Source: Bolinopsis microptera
Taxonomy: Eukaryota; Ctenophora; Tentaculata; Lobata; Bolinopsidae
DNA length: 60,000 bases
Assembly (NCBI RefSeq): GCF_026151205.1
Contig: NC_087073.1
Location: forward strand, 4,611,001-4,671,000
Reading direction: 5' to 3'
Below the pieces are notes generated by a model. It was not told the DNA's origin, did no database searches, and saw nothing but the letters and a program-made list of their open reading frames with translations. This document shows positions 1 through 9,859 of this stretch, piece by piece; positions within the stretch are counted from its first letter, which is position 1, and each line of letters begins with the position of its first letter. The position numbers and the translations under genes were made by a program.

Positions 1-1
1 C

Positions 2-109
2 TTGTTAAGACAACAATACAACTTCGAATTTGACGGTCAGCAGCAGGGGGATATCAATAATGATAATGGAGGGGACATAAGCGATAATGAGAATGAGAAT
101 ACGCTTTAA
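2..109 (+). CDS. Possible C-terminal end of a gene entering from the left
   Basis: Frame 2 is open from the window edge to a TAA at 107-109. The 35-residue tail is Asn/Asp/Glu/Gln-rich and ends in NENENTL. Acidic, polar tails of this kind are common at the ends of animal proteins. There is no upstream context, no domain and no splice acceptor in view, so it could equally be a chance open frame. Confidence 0.25.
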   Translation: MLRQQYNFEFDGQQQGDINNDNGGDISDNENENTL

Positions 110-1054
110 TGAAGATTTGACTTATTATTGCTATGCCTATAGATTCATTTTCCTTTAAATACTAGACGTGTCTTTTTTTCTATTTTTGAGTAATATCAGT
201 AACTGTAAATTGAAATAACTTCTTTAACAAGTAACAAAAACAGAAATTTCGGTTGAAAATTTGTTGACCTCTGAAAAAAAAACTTGAAAGGTCGGCCACC
301 GGTAAATACATGACCGGGATAATTTGGCGGGTTTTGGGAAATTCCGCCATATTTTTCCCGGTTATTAATTTTCCCAGTCATAAATTAACCCGCTATAATA
401 TTCCCGAGTAAGGTAAACAACAACCAAACCTCTAACCCGGTTCAAAATCTTTCTTTAAAACAGCTTTAAGTTACCATGGTTACACTACCAGTAAGGCGTG
501 TAATTGTAAACGTTCGGGAGATAAAATCTCCGTTTCCGGAATCTGAATCATATTGTCGCCAAAGGTTCTATTAATTAGAGTTTCATCTTGAGACACCAAG
601 ATCCACTTTGACCGGCAGAGAATTGCGGAGCTCTTAGTAATGAGAAATGTACATTAGTAAGGTCACGTGCCCCTCACGGTGACGTGGCAACATTGTACCC
701 GCTCACAACATGGAACCACTGCACTGTTTTATATTTGTCACTCCGTGCGAGTGTGTGCGGCTACTACATATGGTCTGCTTACGTGGCAATAATGACCATC
801 TCTTTCAACCCCTCAGCTGCAGCTTAAATGGAGTAAGGTCAAAGGTGTGTGGTGAATTGCTTATAATTTGACCTTGTAGGTACTGATCCAAACAGACACT
901 ATCTTATGTTCTGTTTCGCGCTTGCTATTTGTAGATTTTGTAGTGCGTCGATCTGGTTGCTTTTAGTGTCTATTGCTTTCTTATCTGGTATAACTCTAAC
1001 AACATTTACTATTTAGTTAGTTACACTCGATAAAAAGCCGGCCCCTCCTAGTTC

Positions 1055-1061
1055 TATAAAA
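1055..1061 (+). promoter_or_regulatory. TATA-box-like element
   Basis: The sequence ctataaaagggg is a near-perfect TATA box with GC-rich flanks. It is followed after 20-30 bp by pyrimidine-rich, initiator-like sequence. No coding start lies close by. It could drive an untranslated first exon of the bZIP gene 1.7 kb downstream, but that link is speculative. Confidence 0.4.
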
Positions 1062-1410
1062 GGGGTATCGTTTTCAGCATTGCATTCGTTTGGTGCTCAC
1101 AGTTACAACGGCGGAAAAATACGGGCCGAAATTTAGTCGAAACTTGCATATAATAATATTATAATTAAAGCCAAAATAATTCGGGGAAATAAATTTATAA
1201 ATTTCTTTTAATATTTTACACTAGACCCTCGTACGTTAATCTGCAACGATATGATTTTACGGTTTTTACAATCACCCCCATTCTTATAATTTCACTGATG
1301 AAATCCTGTTAATGTGATCATTCTGTCCATCATGTGACAATGTATAGTGAGGATAGCCTACTCGTGTAGTAATGTACCAATATACCTATGTACTATTGTA
1401 CTATAATTTT

Positions 1411-1516
1411 TACTAACGAAAACTGATGTACATTGTACATTGTACATTGTGCATATATGAATGTACTAACGAATACTGATGTACATTGTACATTGTACAT
1501 TGTGCATATATGAATA
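1411..1516. repeat. Two-copy 53-bp tandem repeat with TGTACAT core
   Basis: Units begin at 1411 and 1464 with tactaacga. Each contains three tandem gtacatt blocks followed by gtgcatatatgaat. The copies differ at only a few positions, indicating a recent duplication. Confidence 0.85.
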
Positions 1517-2764
1517 TCTATGCAGTGTTAGAAGTGATCTTGGATTAAGACAAAGTTTAAAATATGAAACTATAAAGTTTACTAATTACCCGAATAATGA
1601 CAATAATAATAACTCGTAATTTATAATTCCCCTTCCTACTTTTCAGAAGATTAAGTCAAGCAAAGTAGGAACCTCAATTCCATATTGTGATATTGCATTA
1701 TCACAAAGAGATAATTATTTGAATGTTTGATACACGCATCCCCACAAATCCGTTTACGGTTCACAACTTGCACTTCTTATTCGAGCTTCTTGTGATAGTG
1801 AAATCTTGTCCTGCCCTGTAATCTAGTAGCGCTCCCTCGCAGTCTTAACTTACTGTTGTGCAGTAAGGCATAACCAATAGCCAAATTGATAATTTATTAC
1901 AATTTGTTTTTTGTACCTCCCCATTTATTTAGTTGTGCTCCTTGTATGATGCAAATTGTATATTTGGTAAACAATATAATTATATTCTACCTCCCTACAC
2001 TAAACCAAAGTAATGTAGAAGTAATTCTAATTTTAAAATGTTTTACTATTTTACATAATTTATTAAATAGATTTGTATAATGTATATTGAGACCATTGTT
2101 GAGACTTGAGCTTGTGTCTAACATTACAGCTGCATAATGACCATTGCTGAAATTATCTGTACATTGTTCACAGTTTACAATTACATCGTTTATTACAGTT
2201 TAAGTAATTCCAGTAACTGCAGGATCGCATAACTTGCAATACACTAATTTGTAATCTGCCCAATAAAGTTCGTATTACAGTGCACAGTGCACACTGCACA
2301 GTGTCAGTACCCTGGTTTAGCAAATAATAATAACCTCTAATGACCATTAAACCGTTGTTAAAAAACGCTCTTTAAATGTACACGTGTCCAGTTAGGAGTT
2401 GTAAACAGAAAGGGGCCTCTGGAATAGGCTAATTATAATTGTCATTACAAAAGGAGCCTGTGATGCCCTCACAGTGTGAGGGGCGGATCAATTGTCTCGG
2501 CGAGCAGATAGTGCATGTGGCACAAAACCAAGAAAAAGTGGGATCAAATTACACTGCAGTTTAAATGTAAATTGTAAATGGTTTATCATCCACCTCCAGT
2601 TTTACATGATATCACGTTTTTTGGCTCCGTGTTTTCTATGATACCTGATAGCTGTAGTCCTGATTTGCCACATTTTAAGCGGATATTTCGTGTGTTTGAT
2701 ACTGAAATTGCCAGAGTTTCAAGATTTCTCATCATCATCATCTCAGAATCAGAGTAAGAAATAC

Positions 2765-3922
2765 ATGGCACAAGACAAGACAGAACAGATCCAGAGTTTA
2801 AACGGTCTCATACCATCACAGATGAAAAGCGAGGAGATCTTCAACGAACTATTCAACACCTTTCTAGGAGAGGAATCTATAGTGAGTTTCGAAAATATCC
2901 CAGATATTTTAATATTTCTAAGATTTTCCTCGCGAAACCTTTATGTGATTGTGAATATTTATTGTTAAAACTCCAGAATATACCCTTGACTGCGATCTTA
3001 TCCATTTGTTAATCCCTGACACACAGTCCTCACCAGGAAGAGTGTCTGAAGAAAGCTGAATGGCTGACAAGCACCCTAGAGGATCTCCCCACTCAACTCC
3101 CTAAAACCAGTCCCACGGTAAAAAGATCGCCTACTGGTCCGGGAATAAAGCGGAAGATAATGGTGAAATCAGAACCTGTCGACTACAACAACTACACTTT
3201 TGATGTCGTGAGTAGAATGAATGATGTGTGGTTGGGGTTACCACTTAATAATACTACCGGGGGCAGTGGGCCGACTACAACAAAACATCAAAACATTTTT
3301 ACTAATGAGGTATTTTCAGGGCGAAGAGAGGTTGAAGCAGGAAAGCAAGCGACCAGCACTGCAGAGCCCACACGACATGCTAAAAACACAACAAGAACTA
3401 CAGACAGACATACTCCGCAAGTGGAAACAAGATCCGGGGTCTCAGAGCTATGAGATGTCCGCTCTCGACTGTCTTGGTTTGAGCGAGGACAAGGCTATCA
3501 AAAAGGCGAGGAGAAAGATAAAAAACAAGGTACGTTTCTTAAAATTTATTTTGCTGCATCCATTCGAGGCGGGAATGTGGGTTTTCACCGTGAGCCAGTA
3601 TCATTGCAGTTAGCAAGGAACCACCATACTATTGTGCGAAGAGTTAGGACTGATAAGTTTAATACCATTGAGATTTGTTACCTTGTGATCACCCCTGCAG
3701 ATATCAGCTCAAGAGAGTCGGAGGAAGAAGAAGGAATATGTGGAGGGCTTAGAACGGAGAGTTTCCATCTTCTCTTCTGTTAACGAGGATCTGAAGGAGC
3801 GTCTTTCGGAGTTGGAGAGTATAAACAGGGAGATGCAAGAGAAGATTGTTATGTTGACTAGAAGTAGTAACAGTCTCGTAGGGATCAGTGTGCAGACTCA
3901 AACTGATTTACCAGAGATTTGA
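2765..3922 (+). CDS. CREB3/OASIS-like bZIP transcription factor, short form without membrane anchor
   Basis: Four exons join in frame: 2765-2881, 3037-3207, 3320-3529 and 3701-3922, giving 239 aa. Introns 1 and 2 have GTGAGT donors and intron 3 has GTACGT. The ATG at 2765 (MAQDK) is the first in the open frame. The basic region spans the exon 3/4 junction: KKARRKIKNK, then ISAQESRRKKKEYVEGLERR. This is the signature of the CREB3/CREB3L family, whose members are normally ER-membrane-tethered factors released by proteolysis. A leucine zipper follows (about residues 185-220). The protein stops at TQTDLPEI, about where family members enter their transmembrane helix, so no anchor or luminal domain is encoded. 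It would be soluble and nuclear unless an unseen splice form adds a membrane exon. The N-terminal third is acidic and could be an activation region. A KxEP sumoylation-like motif (VKSEP) is in exon 2. Confidence 0.85.
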
Positions 3923-4180
3923 GGGAATTAGGGGGAGTACCGTCAGTCAGAGTGAAGACTCAGACTGATTTACCTAGATTTGAGGGAGAATCTTCAATCA
4001 GCGAGAAGACTCAGACTGAAGACGCAAAGATTTGAGGGAATTAGGGGAGCACTTTCGGTCAGCGAGAAGACTCAGACTGAAGACGCAAAGATTTGAGGGA
4101 ATTAGGGGAGAACTTTCAGTCAGATTGAAGACTCAGACTGATTTCCCCGAGATATAAGAGAGACAGGGGCAGAACCTTTA
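3884..4180 (+). repeat. Five-copy degenerate tandem repeat built from the bZIP stop-codon region
   Basis: Units of about 51-68 bp recur, each with cagactga/cagactca followed by gatttgagggaattaggggag. The first unit is the coding end of the bZIP gene including its TGA (3920-3922). The other four lie in the presumed 3' UTR, with cagact at about 3961, 4012, 4073 and 4134. Copies 3 and 4 are the most alike, with a 61-bp period. Confidence 0.85.
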
Positions 4181-5125
4181 ACAGATTCAGATTCTTAGAT
4201 CAACTGCTTGACAGCTTAACATGGGGATGGTGATTGGATCAGATTCCAAAGTGCTTGAATTTCGACTGTGTGAAGGACTGTGTTTACCAACAAGATCCAT
4301 AAAATAGGTAAACGTAAGATTTAATTTGCTATTTTCATTGAATGTTTTATTTGTATAGAAAACATATTTGTAATTTCAAAATAGATAGTCTACCACACAA
4401 TTGATTTTACCTCATTATTTAATTTCATTAATCTAAATTGAATTTACATACTCGGAAACCATGTTTTAATTTTCAGAATGGTGTTCGATTAATATAATTA
4501 TGCCTGAAAATACATTATATTTTCAAGATTCAAAATTACGGCTTGTTCCAAATATTTGTTGAGCTTGAATGAATCTAAATTAAATTCAATGGCTCGTAGA
4601 AAACAAATGTATCATGAGTTTCAAAATTCCAGATTCGCAAATAATGTTATAAACTCTCGGCATTGTGTTATACATTATATCTAACATAAAATTCAGACCC
4701 AAGTTATTGAAAGATAAAAGCGTATTAAAATTCACACAGAGACAAAAAATCGTGGAAAACTCTGAGTCAACTCCAATCATCTGTTAGTGCGATAAAAACA
4801 AACCTTAAAACTTCTAAAATTAAAAGCATCAGCTGACTAAACTTAAAATATACGTTATTATAACTATTGGAAACATAAAATCAGGGACAGGCGGAGTCTG
4901 ATTTCTTTGTCCACTTATAAACCCTCCAAGATGTCAGCTAAAGGAGCCCGAACTTTCAATGAAGCGTGTTAGACGCTCTGAGGAGGATGTCATTAACTTT
5001 AAGTATATAACCGATAAAATTAATAAAAAAGAGAGAGAGAGAGAGTAGAGTTTTTTGTTATTTTATTGAGTGATGACAAAAGACTTTAAGTTTAAGTTGA
5101 ATACAAGATTTAAAAACTGTAATAA
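4181..5125. other. Convergent intergenic region with poly(A) signals
   Basis: No gene seen. An AATAAA on the plus strand (5022-5027) and one on the minus strand (tttatt, 5062-5067) could end the bZIP and transporter transcripts within about 50 bp of each other. A further minus-strand AATAAA (5133-5138) overlaps the last codons of the transporter. A short (GA)n tract lies at 5030-5045. Confidence 0.5.
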
Positions 5126-8100
5126 TTAAATCTTTATTCTACATAGTGTACCTGAAGTTTGAACTAATTTATTCCCTGAAGTCCGTAGAGAAGGGAGAGT
5201 AGATATGATGGATATGGGAGTTAGAATTGCTAACAGGATGACAGTCACAGTAAAAAAAGAGCGGTACTTTCCGACACTCGAGAGGGCGGGGGAGACCATC
5301 AAAACTAAACTGAACAATATCAGAACCATGGGGATCAGTGTAGGCACCTGGACATTTTTCATTTTAACTTAGGGTACATATCATAAACAAAATGATTCCA
5401 AATTTAATCGGAATTCTATCAAATCGATCATATCATCTTCAACAGTACAGTTTATATTTATAAAATAAAATGTACAACAAGTTGAAGGTTGCTCACTAAA
5501 GGTAAGTTAAAGTACTAACCCGGAAACTGGGCTTGAGTCTGTCTCTGAATCTCAGAACAAGTTGAGCGGTGAAACAAAGCATGTAGAACAACCAGGACAC
5601 TATTATAACTATAGTGGTGAGCGCGTCTAACGAGGTTATTAGGGCGAATATACTGCTGATAAAACCCTGTAATGATATGGGGTCTGTGATGGGAGCTATC
5701 GTTATATTAATATCCAACTCTTAACTTCTAGATTAAAGAAGTTAAGAGTTAGATATTCTACGTAATAATTAATGATGAGTTCATCAAGATTACATATTGA
5801 GATCATGATGTGACGATGTCTGATGTGCATTGAGCATTGAGCAATGAGCATGTGACGCAGTCAGATCAAAAAATAGGCTTACTTAAATATTTAACGCCCA
5901 AACGCCCAAAAGTCTTTGTGTTCCAACTTGTTGCAGTTGCTTACAGTTACAAAAGTTATCTGACGCAATATCAGCAGCATTGCTCAGAGAGGGAGGGAGG
6001 CAATAAGATACAGTCATAGTACTCACGTGAAGGAGTATTGATATGATGGGGGTTGAAGTTCGGATGAGAGTGAACTTTATAAATTCAGGAACTTGACCGT
6101 CTAGGGCGGCTCTCTGCAACAACCTGTCATTTCATCTTGTCACAATTATTCATAAATACACTCTTCATCCAAATTAAAACAGTTTGGTGTTTGCTTAGAG
6201 TTAGAGCTTCAACGCGTGTCATATTATAAAATCTAAAATTTTAGATTTATGTATCACAAAATCTTAAATCATAATTTAAATTTCCTCCCAAAGCTTGAAT
6301 AGTTGCAATAATGTTTTAAAGAAAATTAACTGCTAACCTAGAGTTACAGAGAACTAATCCTAGAACAGTAGCTAGACAGGACGCCACAACACACACACTC
6401 AGTAATATCTGACCAGTCTGTCCCAGAGCCAGTCTACCTAGATCCTGAAAAGGTTATTTTAATTACTATTTAATCATCTGTTGAATTATTTTTATATTGA
6501 TAAATCAATTCCTTGTTCTATTTCAGTAAACATGCACAGTGAATAACGCTCTGATAATGTTCAAAACATATTTTGAGAAATATGAATTTATCTTAAGAGC
6601 ATTTTTACTTGTCGCAGTAACCGGGATAAAGATAATTTTACACAGAATACATTATATTACAGATAACATATTAAACTTGTTAAACATGTTAAAGTTTAAA
6701 CATGTTAAAGATAAAAGATAAGAAGAAATCAGCAGATTGTCTCACCAGGGCAACAGCAGTTGACTCCTTCATGACATCTAAAGGTAACACAGTGAGATAA
6801 GCTACATTACAGGAGATGTAAAACACTATAGCCGCACATGTTGCTATTGTTATTGCTAGCGGCATCGTCCTGGTGGGAGGGGAATAATATGTTAAGTTTG
6901 AGGTTAGGCCGTCTTCATGCTAATACAAGACTTAAAGTGAATGATACTGGAGACATCGGCGGACTTATGATTGATAGGAATCAATGAAGGCAATACTCGG
7001 ACGCTTTGAGTCAGGCAAGTGGTGTTTAGAAAGGAATTGATATTGTTCAAATTACAAGAAATTGAAAGATTTGAAATCTAACCTCTGGGGGTTGTGGACC
7101 TCGCCAGCGACCAGGTTAAGACAGTTCCATCCCTCGTAACTAGCGACAGCTCCAAATAAGGAGAGAAGTATTGTGGGGATATTAGTTGCAGTGTTCTTGA
7201 ACGAGAACCGCTCTGTTATCTCATGTTTATCCGGCGCTGGGGTAGTTTTCAGCGTACTAACAATATAACGTTCACTTCTTCATTTAAATAAGGCTTTTAT
7301 TTGTGAGAAAATTTAAATTTGAAACTAACAATCAGCTATTTACTCAACAAACCTGTGATAGCCACATAGACTGCGAAGGAGAGGATAAGAAGGATGCCGG
7401 CTAGTTTGCACAGGTTGAGGGCGTTGATTGTGAGGGTACAGAGTCTAGTACTGTAACACGCCATCAAACAGGTGATTACTGACGATAAAAGCGGATTAGA
7501 GGTGAGAAGTTTATTAATGATGAGATATCAGCTGGAAAGTTAATAAAGAGTTGTACATTTTATAACGCCGATCACTTCAATGTTTTGAAACCCGAACTGA
7601 CGGGTTAAGAAATATTATCAGAAAATTTTCCAACATAAAACTTACCAACTATAACAATGCCAGCCAAGCTTAGTACAAACTGGTAAGGTGGAACCTCGAA
7701 GGAGAAGTCAGTAAAACACCTCATCAGGTAGGTGAAGGAGGTGCGTGTCATTATGATGGTTATAGCTGGGTACTTGACGAAGGCTGAAGTAAGAAGAAAA
7801 AGGTTTGCTGGCGCTTTGCCAAATACTTTCTGTATGTAGACCAACTCACCACCAGAACCCTAGGGGAGAGATCAAAGGTTCAACATAACTTCCATTCAGC
7901 CCAAACATAAGATTAAAAGTTACGAATGATATAGTAGTCACATTTGGAGGGCTCTCTTCAAAATAAAACATCTTTAAAAACTCACAGGTAGGGCGATGCT
8001 GAGTTCAGAATAACAGAGTCCAGCAAGCAGAGCCACAACTCCAGCTATAGCCCAGACCACCAGAGACGCTCCTCCGCTCTCCACATGTTGTAGAACCATG

Positions 8101-8380
8101 TTAGGGAAGATGAAGATACCCACCCCTGTCATCATGGAGAGGGCTACTGAGATACTGGGGAGGGGGTGGCGGTTAGAAAGTGAGAATATTACTTAAATTA
8201 TAACTTGAAATTGTGTGATATCTATCTATTAAACTTATCAGTTTCTCACTTAAACAATATTGTATAAACTTACCAACTGAAGAGTTGTATCTTGTCTGAT
8301 TTGGACCCAGATTCATCTGATTCTGGGTTGTCAGAGCTTATAAGAGGCGTATGTTCCGTGGCTTCACTGTTGATAGACAT
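5126..8380 (-). CDS. SLC7-family (APC superfamily) amino-acid transporter
   Basis: Ten exons join in frame to 505 aa: 8274-8380, 7986-8154, 7646-7859, 7353-7478, 7083-7236, 6746-6869, 6338-6444, 6027-6123, 5520-5717 and 5126-5347. The length is usual for the family. After a hydrophilic 35-residue N-terminus, TM1 carries the unwound substrate-site stretch MTGVGIFIFP (about 44-53). Downstream are CYSELSIALPGSGGE, a CYSTRLCTLTINALNLCKLAGI segment, the SYEGWNCLNLVAGEVHNPQR motif typical of TM6/loop, and TMPLAIT. Together these fit a LAT/SLC7-type exchanger of about 12 TM helices that moves neutral or cationic amino acids across the plasma membrane, usually with an SLC3 heavy chain. The subfamily cannot be fixed by eye. 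The TM8-TM9 region (exons 7-8) is divergent. The acceptor of exon 9 lies in a hairpin (5711-5750). The gene is convergent with the bZIP gene. Confidence 0.9.
5711..5750. repeat. Inverted repeat over the exon 9 acceptor of the transporter
   Basis: Arms aactcttaacttc and gaagttaagagtt (13 bp, extendable to about 18 with one bulge) with a 9-nt loop. The splice acceptor AG and first exon bases at 5717-5719 lie in one arm. Confidence 0.75.
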
Positions 8381-9162
8381 TATTGTGTGGTGTTTCACCT
8401 CCTTCCTCCTTCTTAAGAAAACTATAATTAATTATAGCAACTAAAAAACCCGCTACAAGCAATTGAAGCAGTAAGCACACTAGAAAGAAAACCAGCTGTA
8501 ATCAATTGTAGTATACTAGATTCTAGAAAACCCGTAATAATAATCCTAGGTTCTGAAGAGAGCGAAAACAGAAATCTCTCGATAAAACGGGAGAGGACGG
8601 AAGCAAAGAGGTGACCGACAACTGAATCCAATTGGACCCAGTTCCCACATAGTTAACAGGGTACCCAATCAGCTTAATTGGGTACCCTTTAACTATAAGC
8701 CAAAATCCCAATAATATGACAAATGAACCCAGGTCATATTACAAATATGACAACTAAACCCAAATTGAAATACATCTAAATATATATCTAGATTTCTAGT
8801 GACGAGTGGGTCAGTTGTCGTTTCAAAGTTAACTAGGGGTTATAATTATTTTCCCAAGCTACCCTGTCCAGGAAAAGTCCAAATTGGTTCAGTTGTCCGG
8901 TAGCCTTAATTTTAATTGAGTTGTTAAAATTATTTCCTCAGAGTTAAAACGCGACGAGATGACACAATTATTCGCATTTAAGAGCAGTTTTAAGCTTATA
9001 ATAACAATTTTGCAACCATACACTCTATACAGATATGCAGATTAAGTTATGTACTAAGATAAAAAGGTTATAAACAGTCTGCAGCTATTTTTCATACTCA
9101 ACAAACCTTTAATAGCAACATAATTGCACTTTTGCAACTATATATATATGCGGTTATTGCGG
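8381..9162. other. 5' flank of transporter gene; palindrome, no gene
   Basis: AT-rich, with no coding exon recognised. Contains the inverted repeat at 8651-8694. Presumably includes the transporter promoter, but no TATA box is obvious. Confidence 0.5.
8651..8694. repeat. Short inverted repeat (hairpin)
   Basis: Arms agttaacagggtacccaat and attgggtaccctttaact are nearly perfect complements (one indel) around a 7-nt spacer. No target duplication identified; could be a very small transposon footprint. Confidence 0.7.
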
Positions 9163-9376
9163 ATTAAGTACTAAGATTATATTAAGTACTAAGATTATAT
9201 TAAGTACTAAGATATATATTAAGTACTAAGATTATATTAAGTACTAAGATTATATTAAGTACTAAGATTATATTAAGTACTAAGATTATATTAAGTACTA
9301 AGATTATATTAAGTACTAAGATTATATTAAGTACTAAGATTATATTAAGTACTAAGATTATATTAAGTACTAAGAT
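9163..9376. repeat. 18-bp tandem repeat, about 12 copies
   Basis: Unit attaagtactaagattat is repeated almost without variation. One copy near 9210 has a few extra AT bases. The core aagtactaa is partly palindromic. Confidence 0.95.
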
Positions 9377-9487
9377 ACAAAATAAGGAAACACTGACCCT
9401 GTTTACTGGGAGTCTGACGTATCGAGCAAGACATATTGTTTACTTTTAAACCATGTTCTGATGTATTGCATTTTGTCTCACGGTGAA

Positions 9488-9859
9488 TGTACTGTGTACT
9501 GTGTACTGTGTACTGTGTACTGTGTACTGTGTACTGTGTACTGTGTACTGTGAACTGTGTACTGTGTACTGTGTGCTGTGTACTGTGTGCTGTGTACTGT
9601 GTGCTGTGTACTGTGTACTGTGTACTGTATACTGTGTACTGTGTACTGTGTACTGAGTACTGTGTACTGTGTACTGTGTACTGTGTACTGTGTACTGTGT
9701 ACTGTGTACTGTGTACTGTGTACTGTGTACTGTGTACTGTGTACTGTGTACTGTGTACTGTGTACTGTGTACTGTGTACTGTGTACTGTGTACTGTGTAC
9801 TGTGTACTGTGTACTGTGTACTGTGTACTGTGTACTGCGCGGCGTACTGTGTACTGTGT
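9488..9859. repeat. 7-bp tandem repeat (TGTACTG), about 53 copies
   Basis: Near-perfect heptamer array with scattered single-base variants (tgtgctg, tgaactg, tgagtac) and a short break (gcgcggc) near its right end. Because 7 is not a multiple of 3 and the unit makes no stop in any phase, long open frames appear on both strands. These are not genes. Confidence 0.97.

Larger units (their letters stand above)
110..2764. other. Intergenic / 5' flank, no gene recognised
   Basis: No credible coding exon seen on either strand. It holds a two-copy tandem repeat (1411-1516) and a TATA-like promoter motif (1055-1061). The rest is AT-rich sequence without recognisable features. Confidence 0.6.
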
